Shown here piece by piece: positions 34,789-42,911 of a DNA stretch of 45,205 nt. A program made the position numbers and the translations under genes. The stretch's first letter is position 1, and each line of letters starts with the position of its first letter. Origin of the DNA: a bacterium (GTDB lineage Bacteria > Bdellovibrionota_C > UBA2361 > SZUA-149 > JAEUWB01); contig JAEUWB010000023.1 of the NCBI GenBank assembly GCA_016786595.1, positions 1-45,205 of the forward strand, given 5' to 3'. The notes beneath the pieces were generated by a model, which was not told the DNA's origin, did no database searches, and saw only the letters and a program-made list of their open reading frames with translations.

Positions 34789-36294
34789 ATGTTAAAAATT
34801 ATTGTTCATGATGGAAGCGGCAACAAAAACGAACTTAGTTTCGATAAAACATCGATCATGATCGGTAAGGCGCCGGGGAATGATATTGTGCTCTCAAACG
34901 AGAGCGTTTCACGCTTTCACTCGCGCATTACGGTCGACGAAGAGACGATTGAAATCGAAGATGTGGGCAGTACGAATGGTACTTATGTCAACGCTAAGCG
35001 TATTCAGAAGCAAGTTGTAACTGCGAAAGATAAAATTACAATTGGTACAGTTTTAATTACGTGTAATTTGGTTGCGACTGAAGGGCTGGAGCAAAATTCA
35101 ACGGCCGAGACGCAAGGTGAGCGCCAACCTCTAGCAGCTCAGGTGCTTACGCGCGAAGAAACAGCTGCTGAGAAACCTTCAGCAGTAGTTGAGAAGCCAG
35201 CGCAGACTTCAGATCAGTTTTTCATGCAGTCTTTGCGGAGCTTTTTTGGTCCACTTTGGGATTATATTACAGACGACAACACTTCGGAGTTAATGATTAA
35301 TGGACCAAAGGATATCTATATTGAGTCGAAGGGACGTTTGCAGAAACTGGATGCAGAAATTAGCCCAAGTCAGCTAGACGCGCTGGTCATTAATGTTAGT
35401 CAGTATGTTGGCCGCCGCATCAGCGAAGAAGAACCCTACCTAGACGCGCGGTTGCCAGACGGGTCGCGTGTCGCTGTTTTAATGCCTCCCTGTTCTCGCA
35501 AAGGTACAGCAGTTGCCATTCGAAAATTTTCCAAGGAAAAACTCACGCTTCAAAAATTATTTGAATTTGGCAGTCTTTCGCAGGAGATGATCGTTTTTCT
35601 TGAAGCTGCAGTTTTGTTGAAAAAAAATATTATTGTTTCCGGGGGCACGAGCTCAGGAAAAACCTCATTACTCAACGTAATCTCTGGGTTAATTCCAACT
35701 GATGAGAGAATTCTAACAATCGAAGACGCTGCTGAGTTACAGCTCTCCCAAGATCATGTCCTGCCGATGGAAACCCGACCTCCGGATAAGCGCGGCAAGG
35801 GACAAATTACAATCCGTGACCTCGTCAAGGTTTCACTACGTATGCGTCCGGACCGAATTGTAGTTGGTGAAATACGAGGTGGTGAGGCTCTTGATTTGCT
35901 TCAAGCGATGAACACTGGTCACTCCGGCTCGATGGCAACCGTCCACGCCAGCTCTCCGGATCAAGCGATGACGCGACTAGAAACATTGGCTTTGTTTTCC
36001 GGTGTTGAGATTCCACTGCGTGCACTACGCGAGCAGGTTTCAACGGCAATAAACATCGTTGTTCAGGCATCGCGTTTGCCTGATCATTCACGTAAGGTCA
36101 CCCACATTAGCGAAGTCTTGCCCTTAGATGACCAAGGTCGTTACAACGTGCAGGATTTGTTCGTATTTGAGCATACTGGACGAGATCAGTCAGGCAAAAT
36201 TTCAGGCAAACATATTGTAACTGACAACAAACCTTCATTTCTTGATGAAATGAAATTATCTGGATGTAAAGAGGCGCTCGCTTTGTACGAGTAA
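34789..36294 (+). CDS. FHA domain-CpaF/TadA pilus ATPase fusion (no. 2)
   Basis: This is a second FHA-CpaF protein of 501 residues. The FHA domain (about residues 5-100) has MIGKAPGNDIVLSNESVSRF, the SRFHSRI serine-histidine pair and VGSTNGTYVN. A low-complexity Glu/Ala linker leads to the ATPase with Walker A SGGTSSGKTSLLNVI (about residue 285), IEDAAELQLSQDH, LRMRPDRIVVGEIRGGEAL and GSMATVHASSP with the canonical V-H. It is more CpaF-like at this last box than copy no. 1. It starts two bases after the FHA-TM gene and ends six bases before the pseudokinase gene. One ATPase may drive extension and the other retraction, or they may form a hetero-hexamer; neither can be shown here. Confidence 0.9.
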   Translation: MLKIIVHDGSGNKNELSFDKTSIMIGKAPGNDIVLSNESVSRFHSRITVDEETIEIEDVGSTNGTYVNAKRIQKQVVTAKDKITIGTVLITCNLVATEGLEQNSTAETQGERQPLAAQVLTREETAAEKPSAVVEKPAQTSDQFFMQSLRSFFGPLWDYITDDNTSELMINGPKDIYIESKGRLQKLDAEISPSQLDALVINVSQYVGRRISEEEPYLDARLPDGSRVAVLMPPCSRKGTAVAIRKFSKEKLTLQKLFEFGSLSQEMIVFLEAAVLLKKNIIVSGGTSSGKTSLLNVISGLIPTDERILTIEDAAELQLSQDHVLPMETRPPDKRGKGQITIRDLVKVSLRMRPDRIVVGEIRGGEALDLLQAMNTGHSGSMATVHASSPDQAMTRLETLALFSGVEIPLRALREQVSTAINIVVQASRLPDHSRKVTHISEVLPLDDQGRYNVQDLFVFEHTGRDQSGKISGKHIVTDNKPSFLDEMKLSGCKEALALYE

Positions 36295-36300
36295 ATAATT

Positions 36301-38751
36301 ATGGCATTACCTAAAGTATTTAGAAATAGATTTGAAACCGGCGATTTAATCGTTGAGCGTCCCAGTGCGCATATCTATAAAGGCTATGATCGCGAGCTAG
36401 GTAGGCGTGAACTTGCGATTAAGATCTATGTAGAAAAACCTCAGGATGACCCAGCGCTAATTAAAGAGTTTGAGAACGAAGTTGAACTACTTAAGCGTTG
36501 CACGCATGAAACGCTAGTTCCGATTCTGGCTGGTGGGGCAGAAGACGGGGTGTTTTTCATTGCGATGGAGTACATTGAGGGAGTGACCCTCAAGGATTTA
36601 TTAAAAGATAATCCTAGTGGGTTCGATCTACCGCGCGCGTTAGGAATTGTTAAGGACCTTGCTGATGGTCTTGCAGAATTGCACTCGCAGGGAGCAGTGC
36701 ATGGGCACCTAGACAGTCGTGCGATTATTTTTAAGGCGCAGATTCCACGGATCTCTGGCTACTACCCGCGTGTAATTGAAAAAATACACAAAATGCTGAC
36801 CTCAGATTCACGACTAATTGTCGACCCTGCCTACATTTCACCTGAACAGGTTACGGCTCCGGATAAAATCGACGCACGTGCTGATATCTATGCCTTAGGG
36901 GTCTTGGCTTTTGAAATCATGACTGGACAGAAACCTTTCACTTCAAATAATCCGCTGCAGCTTGCGATGAAACATGTGCAAGATAAAATTCCGTCACCAG
37001 CGAAAATCAATGCGAATATTTCACCATTGGTTGATGCAGCTGTGATGCGTGCCTTGTCGAAAAATCCAGCTGAACGATTCAGTAATTGTGCAGAGTTTAT
37101 CGATGCTTTAAGTGGCGGAAAAGGTATGGTGAAAAATCCTTTTGCTGGCCTTACTCCTGAAACTTTAGTCGAAGGTTTGGGCGATGTATCTCAGACAATG
37201 CCTGTTTCAATGTCGGTTGAAACTATTCAGAAAATCTTATCAACACATGCTCCCAAGCGTGAGCAAGTTGAGGATGATAGCAGCTCGACTTTAATGGGTA
37301 GAGCTGCAGTTAAAGACACTCAGCCAGTCACTGATAGCGACGAGATGGCACAGACTGCGATTGGCATGCAAGCAGTTGGCCAGAAGAAGCAAGCAAGTCT
37401 CGTGCAGCTAACCGGCAAAGATAAGGGTAAGAAGTTTACCCTGTCCCAACAGCAGTCAATCGGTGGACGCGATCAGTCCTGTGCTATTCCACTTAGTGAA
37501 TCTGCGATGCCGATGCGCGCATTTATTATTACCGAGCGCAATAATCACTATTTCTTATCCTCTTTTGGCACGACTGGCGTAACGGTGAATGGCCATCAAC
37601 TTGAGGATGAACAGGAACATCAGTTACAGCGTGGTGACATGATCTCTGTCGGCGTTATTGATCTGCGCTTTGTCGCACCCGGTGAAGTCTTTACTTTTAA
37701 AGAGGATGTCGCAGACCGAGTAATTGATCGCCCACCAAGTAAGTTACCACAAGTATTTGTAGCGCTTGGAGTTGTGTTTTTATTACTATCAGGCGGCGGC
37801 GTTTACTATTATTTGCATAACGCCGATATTGCTAAATCTAAGAAAGAAGCTGAAAACCGTAAAAAGGCAAAAGAGCGCGATGAGCTAATGGCTAAGCTCA
37901 AGACCGAAGGCGACACCTTCCTCAAGGAAGGCGCGCTGATTGAGCCTCCGGGTGCAAATGCCAAAGAGCGCTTTCGTGCAGTCCTTGAACTGAGTGAGAA
38001 TGATGGCTATGCCAAGCGACGCTTGCAGGAGATTGATGAACGCTTGCTTGTACTTGATGAATCAAAACGACGTCGCCAAGAACTTGATCAGAAGATTGGC
38101 AACATGCTTGCTGATGGAGAGCGCTACTTCCAAGCTGGAGATTACATTTCACCTCCAGGACGTAACGCTAAGGAAGTGTTTGAGGCAGTCCTAAAAATTG
38201 ACTCAACTCACCAGCAAGCGCAAGCGCGACTTAAGGAAATTGGCAACATCTTGTCTGATCTTTCCGGAAAAATAGAAGAACTTCTGAAAAAAGCTCAGCT
38301 GCATATTGATCAGAATGAAATTGTGCAACCAGCTGGTGCAAATGCCCTTGAAGCTTTGCAACAGGTACTTAAAGTGCAACCACAAAATACAATTGCGAAG
38401 AACGCCTTATACGACTTAGCTGCGCAGCAAGTATTTTTAGGAGACCAGGCCAAGGCGCAAGCTAATGCTGGTCAGATGCGACAATTTTATCTCACTGCAC
38501 AAGCGCTTGGTGTTGACCCTAAGTATTTAGAGCCACGTCTACAGGGTGCACAGCTAATGGAGAAATCTAGAGCAAGCGTTATTATTTACCAACGTGGTAA
38601 TCAGGCTGCGACAACCAAAGAAGAGGGACCATCAACTTACTTGCCGACTCAGGAAATTGATCGACGTGTAGCGGAGCGTTCGCTTGCGTCAAATTCCCAG
38701 CGTGGGCAGGGTGGGCGAGTCTTTATCGATCTTTCTCGGCTGGGTAAATAG
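36301..38751 (+). CDS. Pseudokinase-FHA-transmembrane-repeat protein of the Tad locus
   Basis: The 816-residue protein starts with a Ser/Thr kinase fold (about residues 10-272). The lysine of VAIK (LAIKIY, Lys41), the alpha-C glutamate, the SPEQ block (residues 180-183) and DIYALG are present. The glycine loop is absent, the catalytic HRD is HGH (134-136), and the DFG is replaced at SGYY (152-155), so catalysis is not expected. A degenerate FHA domain follows (about 366-458) that lacks the SxxH pair but has VTVNG. A membrane helix (483-505) leads to three helical repeats (about 530-580, 596-648 and 658-708), each with a Pro-Pro/Ala-Gly-x-Asn-Ala core, predicted periplasmic. It closes the Tad operon. 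It probably acts as a scaffold or sensor rather than an enzyme. Confidence 0.85.
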   Translation: MALPKVFRNRFETGDLIVERPSAHIYKGYDRELGRRELAIKIYVEKPQDDPALIKEFENEVELLKRCTHETLVPILAGGAEDGVFFIAMEYIEGVTLKDLLKDNPSGFDLPRALGIVKDLADGLAELHSQGAVHGHLDSRAIIFKAQIPRISGYYPRVIEKIHKMLTSDSRLIVDPAYISPEQVTAPDKIDARADIYALGVLAFEIMTGQKPFTSNNPLQLAMKHVQDKIPSPAKINANISPLVDAAVMRALSKNPAERFSNCAEFIDALSGGKGMVKNPFAGLTPETLVEGLGDVSQTMPVSMSVETIQKILSTHAPKREQVEDDSSSTLMGRAAVKDTQPVTDSDEMAQTAIGMQAVGQKKQASLVQLTGKDKGKKFTLSQQQSIGGRDQSCAIPLSESAMPMRAFIITERNNHYFLSSFGTTGVTVNGHQLEDEQEHQLQRGDMISVGVIDLRFVAPGEVFTFKEDVADRVIDRPPSKLPQVFVALGVVFLLLSGGGVYYYLHNADIAKSKKEAENRKKAKERDELMAKLKTEGDTFLKEGALIEPPGANAKERFRAVLELSENDGYAKRRLQEIDERLLVLDESKRRRQELDQKIGNMLADGERYFQAGDYISPPGRNAKEVFEAVLKIDSTHQQAQARLKEIGNILSDLSGKIEELLKKAQLHIDQNEIVQPAGANALEALQQVLKVQPQNTIAKNALYDLAAQQVFLGDQAKAQANAGQMRQFYLTAQALGVDPKYLEPRLQGAQLMEKSRASVIIYQRGNQAATTKEEGPSTYLPTQEIDRRVAERSLASNSQRGQGGRVFIDLSRLGK

Positions 38752-38780
38752 CTAACTTAAGATTCTGGCCAAGAAAAATT

Positions 38781-39767
38781 GTGCGGCTGAATTTACTAGT
38801 TCCTGAAATTGTACTGTTTTTCGCAACCTGCATCTACTTGTTACTCGCATTTATTGTCGGTCGCCCCGCTGTGCTAGGTCTTGAAGATGCACTGAGGCGT
38901 ATTAGCTTTATTTGCTGCTACTATGCGCTTAGCCTTTTCGTAGTTTTTCTTTGTGCGCGACTTAAGTCAATCCAAGAGTGTCGGCAAAGTAAAACGCAGC
39001 TAGCATTTAATGATTTCTCTAGGCAGGCTCTACGTACGAGCTTCTCTTACTCACGCATTTTATGTGATCTGCGACTACTTCTAGTAATTGCCTGCACCTT
39101 TACAGTTTATGTAAATCTTAAGGATTTAATTCCGCTGATCAATCCAAATGTTTATGATCAATATATCATCGACCTCGAGGCCTTTGTCTTTGGCTTTCCA
39201 CTGACTGCCGCGCTAGGTTCAACACTTACAGCTGATTCCGCATCTTACTGGAGCACGGTCTATACATTTTTTTATTCGTATATGGGACTAAGTGTTTTAA
39301 TAGTACTTTTGCATGGAAGACAGCAGATCACGCATGAATTTGTTACGGCATTTGTGCTCGTTTGGTTTATAGGAATTCTTGTTGTGTATGCGCTACCGAC
39401 CTTAGGACCTTGTTTTTATGACTGGCCGGCTGAGCACTTAATCTACCCAAGTGGTGTGCATGACATGCAAGAGAAGCTTTATCGCTGGATGATTTTGCTG
39501 GGTGAGAATCCGTTCAGGCAGAATGCAGCTTATATGATCTCCGGACTACCGAGCTTACACATTGCTGTGCCGACTCTTGCTACTTACTATTTATTGAGAG
39601 TCAATCGCATTGTCGGTGCAGCATCAATACTATTTATGATGCTTACTTTTTATGCGGCTTTAGTTTTCGAATGGCATTATGTCAGTGATCTTTTAGCCGG
39701 GATTTGTCTTGGTTTATTTTGTATTATGCTCGCGCGAAAGCTTACTAAGACAGAGCTTAAAGTGTGA
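38781..39767 (+). CDS. PAP2-type membrane phosphatase / inositol-phosphotransferase-like protein
   Basis: This 328-residue polytopic protein has about six or seven membrane helices. Near the C-terminus it has SGLPSLHIAVPTLATYY and FEWHYVSDLLAG, which match the PSLH and HxxxD blocks of the PAP2_3 family (phosphatidic-acid-phosphatase-like, including inositol phosphorylceramide synthase-type enzymes). The active histidines would face the periplasm. The start is a GTG without a Shine-Dalgarno sequence, 29 bases after the pseudokinase gene. The substrate is unknown: a lipid-linked phosphate or undecaprenyl pyrophosphate is possible. Its pairing with a GT-C-like membrane protein hints at envelope glycolipid work. 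Confidence 0.8.
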   Translation: MRLNLLVPEIVLFFATCIYLLLAFIVGRPAVLGLEDALRRISFICCYYALSLFVVFLCARLKSIQECRQSKTQLAFNDFSRQALRTSFSYSRILCDLRLLLVIACTFTVYVNLKDLIPLINPNVYDQYIIDLEAFVFGFPLTAALGSTLTADSASYWSTVYTFFYSYMGLSVLIVLLHGRQQITHEFVTAFVLVWFIGILVVYALPTLGPCFYDWPAEHLIYPSGVHDMQEKLYRWMILLGENPFRQNAAYMISGLPSLHIAVPTLATYYLLRVNRIVGAASILFMMLTFYAALVFEWHYVSDLLAGICLGLFCIMLARKLTKTELKV

Positions 39768-39774
39768 TTATTTT

Positions 39775-41169
39775 GTGAACCTCACAGCAACTAAAATTAT
39801 TCCTCAAGCTCTGGCCCAGCACGTCCTCGTCGTATTTATTTTACTCGCCCTAGGTCTTGGCTATCAATCTTTGTCTGATCTAGACCTGGGTTGGCATTTA
39901 GCAAGCGGGCTATGGATCATTAAACACAAACAAGTCCCATGGGCTGACCCCTTCTCAATTAGTGTTACACCGTGGATTGATTACTCGTGGTTATTTGATT
40001 TATTGATTGCGAGCGTTTACTCACTTGCAGGCTTTAAAGGCTTAATTGCAGCGCAAGCGCTATTACCAGCGATCTTAGTCGCCTTAGTATATCAGGCATT
40101 TAATCGCGTAGCTCACAGCCGTTTTCTTGTTTTACTAGGCCTTGCCATACTTGCAACGTATGGAGTCTGGTCGCTTAGGCCGCAAATGCTAAGTCTTATC
40201 TTTTTTGTGATTGCTCTTAGATATGCAAATAGCCACTCTAAGCACTCACTTTTAATTTTAAGCATACTTACAATAGTAGCGGCTAATATCCACGTATTTT
40301 GGGTTTTTATTCCTCTGCTTTGGTTACTTAAGGAGGAGGGGAGTTTAAAACAGAGAACTCTAGGTAGTTTTTCTTTGGTGTTGTGCTCACTGGTTAATCC
40401 ATATGGCTACAAACTCTGGGAGGTGATATTTAATTATGCAACCGCGCATACAAATGCATACTTAATGATTCATGAGTTTGCGCCGATTTACGAGAGTAGT
40501 GGCTTAGCGCTTTGTTTATTTGCACTCTTTACTCTGGCTTTGGCATTTACATTTAGAAGGCTCAGTTCTTTTCGTCGCGTATTGCTACTTATTTTTTTTG
40601 CTGGATCATTTGTGCGCGTTAAAATATTGCCATTCTATGCGATTTTGGCGGCGCTGACTCTTCTTGGCAAGTTAGCTAGTGAGGAAGTAGATCGCAAGGA
40701 GCTTAGGGTTGACACTAAAGGACTTAGCTATTTGATTGGGTTTAAAGTGCTTCTGACATTAAACTTATTTATTACAATTATATCGACCCCTCTTTTATCA
40801 GATCGCGCTCAATCAATTCTTAGTTTATGGGGCAAGGTTCACACACTCAGTCATAGCAATGTGATTAGTCACTTTAATGACAGTGGCTGGTTGATACTGG
40901 CTGAGTACTTGCGGTCGATGCCAGACGATCCGCTGCTGAGAATAGTTTTGGATGGGCGCACGCTTGTGACTGGCGAGGAAAAACTGCAAGAAGCAGCCGA
41001 GTTAAATGCTGATCCAAGACGAATACTGGAATTCGCAGAAAAGTATCATGTTGATTACGCATTATTTCCGAGGCAGACTTTTGTTAGTAAAATCTTACTT
41101 AAAAACGGTTGGCATTTATTACTTGAATCCGATAATTATCTAGTTTTATCTAAAGATTTCGGGCATTAA
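39775..41169 (+). CDS. Polytopic membrane protein, GT-C glycosyltransferase-like
   Basis: The protein has about ten hydrophobic segments. Its first periplasmic loop has SLSDLDLGWHLASGLWIIKH and VPWADPFSIS, a pattern with conserved aspartate and histidine like that of bacterial GT-C-type membrane glycosyltransferases and related uncharacterised proteins. The C-terminal soluble domain contains SGWLILAEYLRSMPDDP and LVLSKDFGH at the very end. I chose the GTG at 39775, eight bases after the previous stop, because the frame upstream runs back into the neighbouring gene. This gives 464 residues. The transferase role is inferred from topology and the loop motif; the donor and acceptor are unknown. 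Confidence 0.68.
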   Translation: MNLTATKIIPQALAQHVLVVFILLALGLGYQSLSDLDLGWHLASGLWIIKHKQVPWADPFSISVTPWIDYSWLFDLLIASVYSLAGFKGLIAAQALLPAILVALVYQAFNRVAHSRFLVLLGLAILATYGVWSLRPQMLSLIFFVIALRYANSHSKHSLLILSILTIVAANIHVFWVFIPLLWLLKEEGSLKQRTLGSFSLVLCSLVNPYGYKLWEVIFNYATAHTNAYLMIHEFAPIYESSGLALCLFALFTLALAFTFRRLSSFRRVLLLIFFAGSFVRVKILPFYAILAALTLLGKLASEEVDRKELRVDTKGLSYLIGFKVLLTLNLFITIISTPLLSDRAQSILSLWGKVHTLSHSNVISHFNDSGWLILAEYLRSMPDDPLLRIVLDGRTLVTGEEKLQEAAELNADPRRILEFAEKYHVDYALFPRQTFVSKILLKNGWHLLLESDNYLVLSKDFGH

Positions 41170-41268
41170 CACGGGATGATGACTCAGTTAGTAGCAAATC
41201 GAACTTGTATACAAGACTGGCCACCTAAGCAATGAATCGATAACTAACACAAAAGTGATGTGATGAGC

Positions 41269-41296
41269 TTGACAATTAGGATGGTCGGCGTAAATC
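41269..41296 (+). promoter_or_regulatory. Weak candidate promoter of the accessory region
   Basis: A perfect -35 box TTGACA (41269-41274) lies 16 bases before TAAATC (41291-41296), which is a poor -10 box (three of six). It lies about 30 bases upstream of the secreted-protein ATG at 41327, the first gene of the accessory region. The 157-base gap after the GT-C-like gene holds nothing else I can recognise. Confidence 0.3.
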
Positions 41297-41326
41297 GAGC
41301 GTCAAGATCTCTTGGAGGCAACTGAA

Positions 41327-41521
41327 ATGAAGCTCAGCAAGTTTATTCTAGCATCGACTACGATTTTTCTATCTCCAAGTTTCAGTTTTGCTCAGAACCC
41401 GGACATATTATTTGAGATAGCTGGGAGTGCGACATCAAGTCCGCCGGCCGAGTCAAATCCAATTTATATAGCACCCGATGATGCCTTTTCAAGCTGGTAT
41501 AAGGTTTTCAAGCCGGTATAA
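41327..41521 (+). CDS. Short secreted protein, probably truncated remnant (64 aa)
   Basis: The 64-residue product begins with a clear signal peptide: MKLSKF, a hydrophobic run, and PSFSFAQ, with likely cleavage after the alanine of FSFA. The mature part is short and Pro/Ser-rich. GGAGG at eight bases supports the ATG at 41327. The end lies in a 19-bp tandem duplication and abuts a copy of the accessory-region repeat, so this is probably the start of a longer exported protein cut off by rearrangement. An Rhs-type protein is possible since an Rhs remnant lies downstream, but the sequence does not show that directly. Confidence 0.55.
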   Translation: MKLSKFILASTTIFLSPSFSFAQNPDILFEIAGSATSSPPAESNPIYIAPDDAFSSWYKVFKPV

Positions 41522-41525
41522 GGTT
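41488..41525 (+). repeat. 19-bp tandem duplication
   Basis: TTCAAGCTGGTATAAGGTT (41488-41506) is followed directly by TTCAAGCCGGTATAAGGTT (41507-41525), with one mismatch. Nineteen is not a multiple of three, so the duplication shifts the frame of the secreted-protein remnant. The second copy contains the left end of repeat copy 1. Confidence 0.85.
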
Positions 41526-41675
41526 ACTTTTCCAAGCAAATGAGCAAAATCACCAGCAGCAATAAAACTAAAATATTTAGAACTGAGCGCAACAAACAGA
41601 TGAAACTGGACGATAAAGTAGTTGGAGGTGTAATTTTAGGTTCTAAAAAGAGCGCTAGAAAGTTACCCACGCACC
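41515..41675 (+). repeat. Accessory-region repeat, copy 1 (161 bp, inverted ends)
   Basis: The left end GGTATAAGGTTACTTTTCC and the right end GAAAGTTACCCACGCACC are imperfect inverted repeats. The interior shares GCGCAACAAACAGATGAAAC and TGGACGATAAAGTAGTTGG with the other copies, with few changes. It is open in one frame (an ORF from 41540 to 41716), but I regard this as repeat-derived or tail-derived, not as an independent gene. Confidence 0.75.
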
Positions 41676-41722
41676 AAAAGTTAAAAATCCCATATCAGAT
41701 TGCAGCAACCTATTAAACATCA

Positions 41723-42178
41723 GTGAAAGAAATAATTAACACGATCAGCAAATTCTTAGCTATTATCGAATCAAATTGTTCAAATGAAGAAGCAATTAAT
41801 AACCTTATGCTTTCGTTGGATGAGCTTGCTTTAGTGAGCCATTCGGTCACATATGAATTTGATGTGGCAGAGCATCCTGATGCTCCGAATCTGGATGCTC
41901 TTGAATTGAGAAAGAAAGTTTGTAAACGATTTCCTTCATTGGGTTATTATAATATTGTTGCTGATATCGGAGAGAAGTTCTGTGAGTCAGAGATACATGT
42001 GGGTGATGCGATCGATGATGTTACTGAAATAGCTCAGGCTTTGTCTGCTGTTATTTGGTATTCCGATAATACTTCTATTTCAAATGCACTTTATCATTTC
42101 CAATTCGGTTTCAGGTGTCATTGGGGGCGTCATTTAAGAGAACTGCAATTGTATTTGTACGACCAAGTGTGGGGATAA
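41723..42178 (+). CDS. Immunity-like protein, DUF5063-type
   Basis: This 151-residue acidic, soluble protein has VGDAIDDVTEIAQALSAVIW and a C-terminal FRCHWGRHLRELQLYLY. This DDLxDI...HWGxH pattern resembles the DUF5063 family of small proteins, which I recall as found near polymorphic toxins, but I could not search to confirm it. The start is a GTG 38 bases downstream of the repeat-derived stretch, with no good Shine-Dalgarno sequence. It lies directly after repeat copy 1 and a short tail-like ORF. I call it a likely immunity protein from context. Confidence 0.6.
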   Translation: MKEIINTISKFLAIIESNCSNEEAINNLMLSLDELALVSHSVTYEFDVAEHPDAPNLDALELRKKVCKRFPSLGYYNIVADIGEKFCESEIHVGDAIDDVTEIAQALSAVIWYSDNTSISNALYHFQFGFRCHWGRHLRELQLYLYDQVWG

Positions 42179-42182
42179 TCCC

Positions 42183-42326
42183 ATGAAATCTTTAACCGAA
42201 AACAAAATTCAAGAATGGTTAGTCTCAAGTAAACTAAATGATTCAATTCGAAAGCAACCCCGTACCAAAAAATTAAATCTTCCAAATAAATTGCACGAAC
42301 AAGTTGATCGAATACGCCGAAAGTAA
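42183..42326 (+). CDS. Short basic ORF, toxin-tail-like (47 aa)
   Basis: The ORF encodes a 47-residue very basic product ending NLPNKLHEQVDRIRRK. It starts four bases after the previous stop without a Shine-Dalgarno sequence. Its middle contains the repeat right end (42250-42266), read as RKQPRTKKL. A similar reading, RKLPTHQKL, occurs at the corresponding place beyond repeat copy 1. It is probably the C-terminal remnant of a toxin rather than an independent protein. Confidence 0.4.
   Translation: MKSLTENKIQEWLVSSKLNDSIRKQPRTKKLNLPNKLHEQVDRIRRK
42250..42266 (+). repeat. Right-end fragment of the accessory-region repeat
   Basis: GAAAGCAACCCCGTACC matches the right ends of the full copies (GAAAGTAACCCCGTACC in copy 2) with one mismatch. 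The interior and left end of the repeat are not seen here, so this is a solo end. Confidence 0.6.
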
Positions 42327-42341
42327 TAATTTATATTAATT

Positions 42342-42761
42342 ATGAATCAATATAATAAAATTGTTAGAATTGTAGTATTCTTGCTCATATGCATTGTTTT
42401 GCCTTTACCACCTTTGCATTACCCAGCTTGGCAACTTAAAGGAAGCTTTCACGGACTCTATTTTAATGCCTCGTTCGTTTTCATATATTGTGTTTTGTAT
42501 TTGCTAATACCTAGTTTTTCATTGAAAAAATTGTTTTTTGTAAAGGGATTCATATTAAGTATTGTTGTAGGGATGATTTCCTATACATTAATGGAATATC
42601 TTAAAAGACCGGATTTTGAAGTCTTTTTAAATACTGACTCTTTTCAGGCAGTTTTGCTCGCTCCATTTTGGACTTACAGTTGGGTTGTTGGCATTGAAAT
42701 AGGACTAATGAATTTTATTTATGAAAAACATGCTCTGCTAGGTAAAGCAAGGTTGCCGTAA
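42342..42761 (+). CDS. Small four-TM membrane protein, possible immunity protein
   Basis: This 139-residue protein has about four hydrophobic segments (around residues 8-28, 40-58, 68-85 and 103-125), with a basic N-terminus. No family is recognised. The ATG lies 15 bases after the preceding tail-like ORF, in AT-rich DNA, without a clear Shine-Dalgarno sequence. Small polytopic proteins placed directly after toxin tails are often immunity proteins against membrane-acting or periplasmic toxins; that is inference from its position. Confidence 0.55.
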   Translation: MNQYNKIVRIVVFLLICIVLPLPPLHYPAWQLKGSFHGLYFNASFVFIYCVLYLLIPSFSLKKLFFVKGFILSIVVGMISYTLMEYLKRPDFEVFLNTDSFQAVLLAPFWTYSWVVGIEIGLMNFIYEKHALLGKARLP

Positions 42762-42787
42762 CTAGCAGTTGTCATCATTACAAACGA

Positions 42788-42903
42788 TAGTAACAACTAA
42801 AATATTTAGGACTACACGCAACAAATAGACGAATCTGGACGATAATGTAGTTGGAGGTGTAATTTCAGGTTCTAAAAAGAGCGCTAGAAAGTAACCCCGT
42901 ACC
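42788..42903 (+). repeat. Accessory-region repeat, copy 2 (left end lost)
   Basis: The interior is highly similar to copy 1: AACTAAAATATTTAG, GTAGTTGGAGGTGTAATTT and TTCTAAAAAGAGCGCTAGAA are shared exactly or nearly so. The right end GAAAGTAACCCCGTACC is intact. The left inverted end is not recognisable, so the left end is truncated or diverged. Confidence 0.75.
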
Positions 42904-42911
42904 AGAAGCCA

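Noticed and set aside
36301-38751. Active Ser/Thr kinase
   Set aside because: The DNA reads HGH at the HRD site and SGYY where DFG should be, and the glycine loop is missing.
41540-41716. 58-aa ORF inside repeat copy 1 as an independent gene
   Set aside because: Most of it is repeat sequence that is interrupted by stops in copies 2 and 3, so a coding constraint is not shown.
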